The notes beneath the pieces are model-generated. The model saw only the letters and a program-made list of their open reading frames with translations. It made no database searches and was not told the DNA's origin. The translations under genes were made by a program, and so were the position numbers. Positions 47,023-47,187 of a stretch of DNA of 47,187 bases are shown one piece after another (the stretch's first letter is position 1; each line of letters begins with the position of its first letter). The DNA is from Prevotella sp. Lineage in GTDB: Bacteria; Bacteroidota; Bacteroidia; Bacteroidales; Bacteroidaceae. Where the stretch lies: positions 1 through 47,187 of the forward strand of contig JAFZSI010000001.1 in NCBI GenBank assembly GCA_017619445.1, read 5' to 3'.

Positions 47023-47187
47023 TTAGAGTGTTATCAAGCCATAGAACATCCAGATGTCCCAGATGAGCTGGATTTGATAATCGCCTGAGAGAGTGGAGGG
47101 CAGAATGATGCTGCTGGTTGCAGCGGGCATCAGTGTCTGGTAAATGACATCGTCCTCGTCTTCAACATCTACAATGCGCACAAGAAA
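47023..47187 (-). CDS. C-terminal end of a small DUF3244-like protein (start outside window)
   Basis: The last 54 codons before a TAA stop (47023-47025) read, among other parts, RIVDVEDEDDVIYQ, TSSIILPSTLSGDYQIQLIW and IWMFYGLITL. The pattern of a short beta-sandwich ending in GDYxI and a terminal strand is like DUF3244 proteins, small secreted proteins often found beside C10 proteases in Bacteroidales. A role as partner or inhibitor of the downstream protease is only a guess, because the N-terminus is not in the window. Confidence 0.55.
   Translation of the reverse strand, partial: FLVRIVDVEDEDDVIYQTLMPAATSSIILPSTLSGDYQIQLIWDIWMFYGLITL

Overview
The window looks like a chromosomal segment from a gut or oral Bacteroidales bacterium, most likely Prevotella or a close relative (Prevotellaceae). 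The reasons are the SusC/SusD pair, promoters with the Bacteroidetes -7 box TAnnTTTG (usually followed by C) and no strong Shine-Dalgarno sites, many lipoproteins with acidic residues after the lipid cysteine, a fused SecDF, and a streptopain-like C10 protease next to a serpin. No phage, integrase, transposase, CRISPR array or rRNA is visible.

Layout. (1) 1-9.2 kb, minus strand: a fructan (levan/inulin type) utilisation locus. It has a PBP-like/AraC membrane regulator, SusC, SusD, a DUF4960 surface lipoprotein, and a GH32 fructanase cut by the window edge. (2) 9.4-11.1 kb, plus: a GtrA-like membrane protein and a GT4 glycosyltransferase. (3) 11.4-13.3 kb, minus: a secreted leucine-rich-repeat protein with a long structured leader, then a 1.2 kb gene-free stretch full of repeats. 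(4) 14.5-16.7 kb, plus: a small membrane protein, a Fur-family regulator and an acetyl-CoA hydrolase/transferase. (5) 16.9-19.2 kb, minus: two related membrane proteins of unknown function. (6) 19.9-29.5 kb: an M6-like metalloprotease, tRNA-Gln, kduI-kduD, HU (minus), a rhomboid protease, an endonuclease/exonuclease/phosphatase family protein and secDF. (7) 29.6-38.4 kb, minus: an ADP-ribosylglycohydrolase, tRNA-Arg, metG, two lipoproteins, an LD-carboxypeptidase-like lipoprotein, a YifB/ComM ATPase and a thioredoxin-fold lipoprotein lacking CxxC. (8) 38.5-43.8 kb, minus: a TPR/OmpA-like lipoprotein behind tRNA-Gly and tRNA-Leu, then a pyrE-SRPBCC-argH-Rieske-like cluster. (9) 44.0-47.2 kb, minus: a serpin, a C10 cysteine protease and the end of a small upstream protein.

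The genes are mostly ordinary. The striking part is the non-coding DNA. Several families of short repeats fill the gaps. Some are hairpins with conserved flanks and a different stem in each copy, which keeps base pairing (9.3, 32.8 kb; 4.2, 16.7 kb). Two copies contain the promoter -7 box of the next gene. Others are GC-rich palindromes that also sit inside genes without breaking the frame, including in lipoprotein signal peptides and three places in the fructan regulator. There are also arrays of degenerate units of about 22 nt, and a 190-bp element with perfect 39-bp inverted ends. I judged all this by eye without alignment or database search; functions proposed for the repeats are inference.
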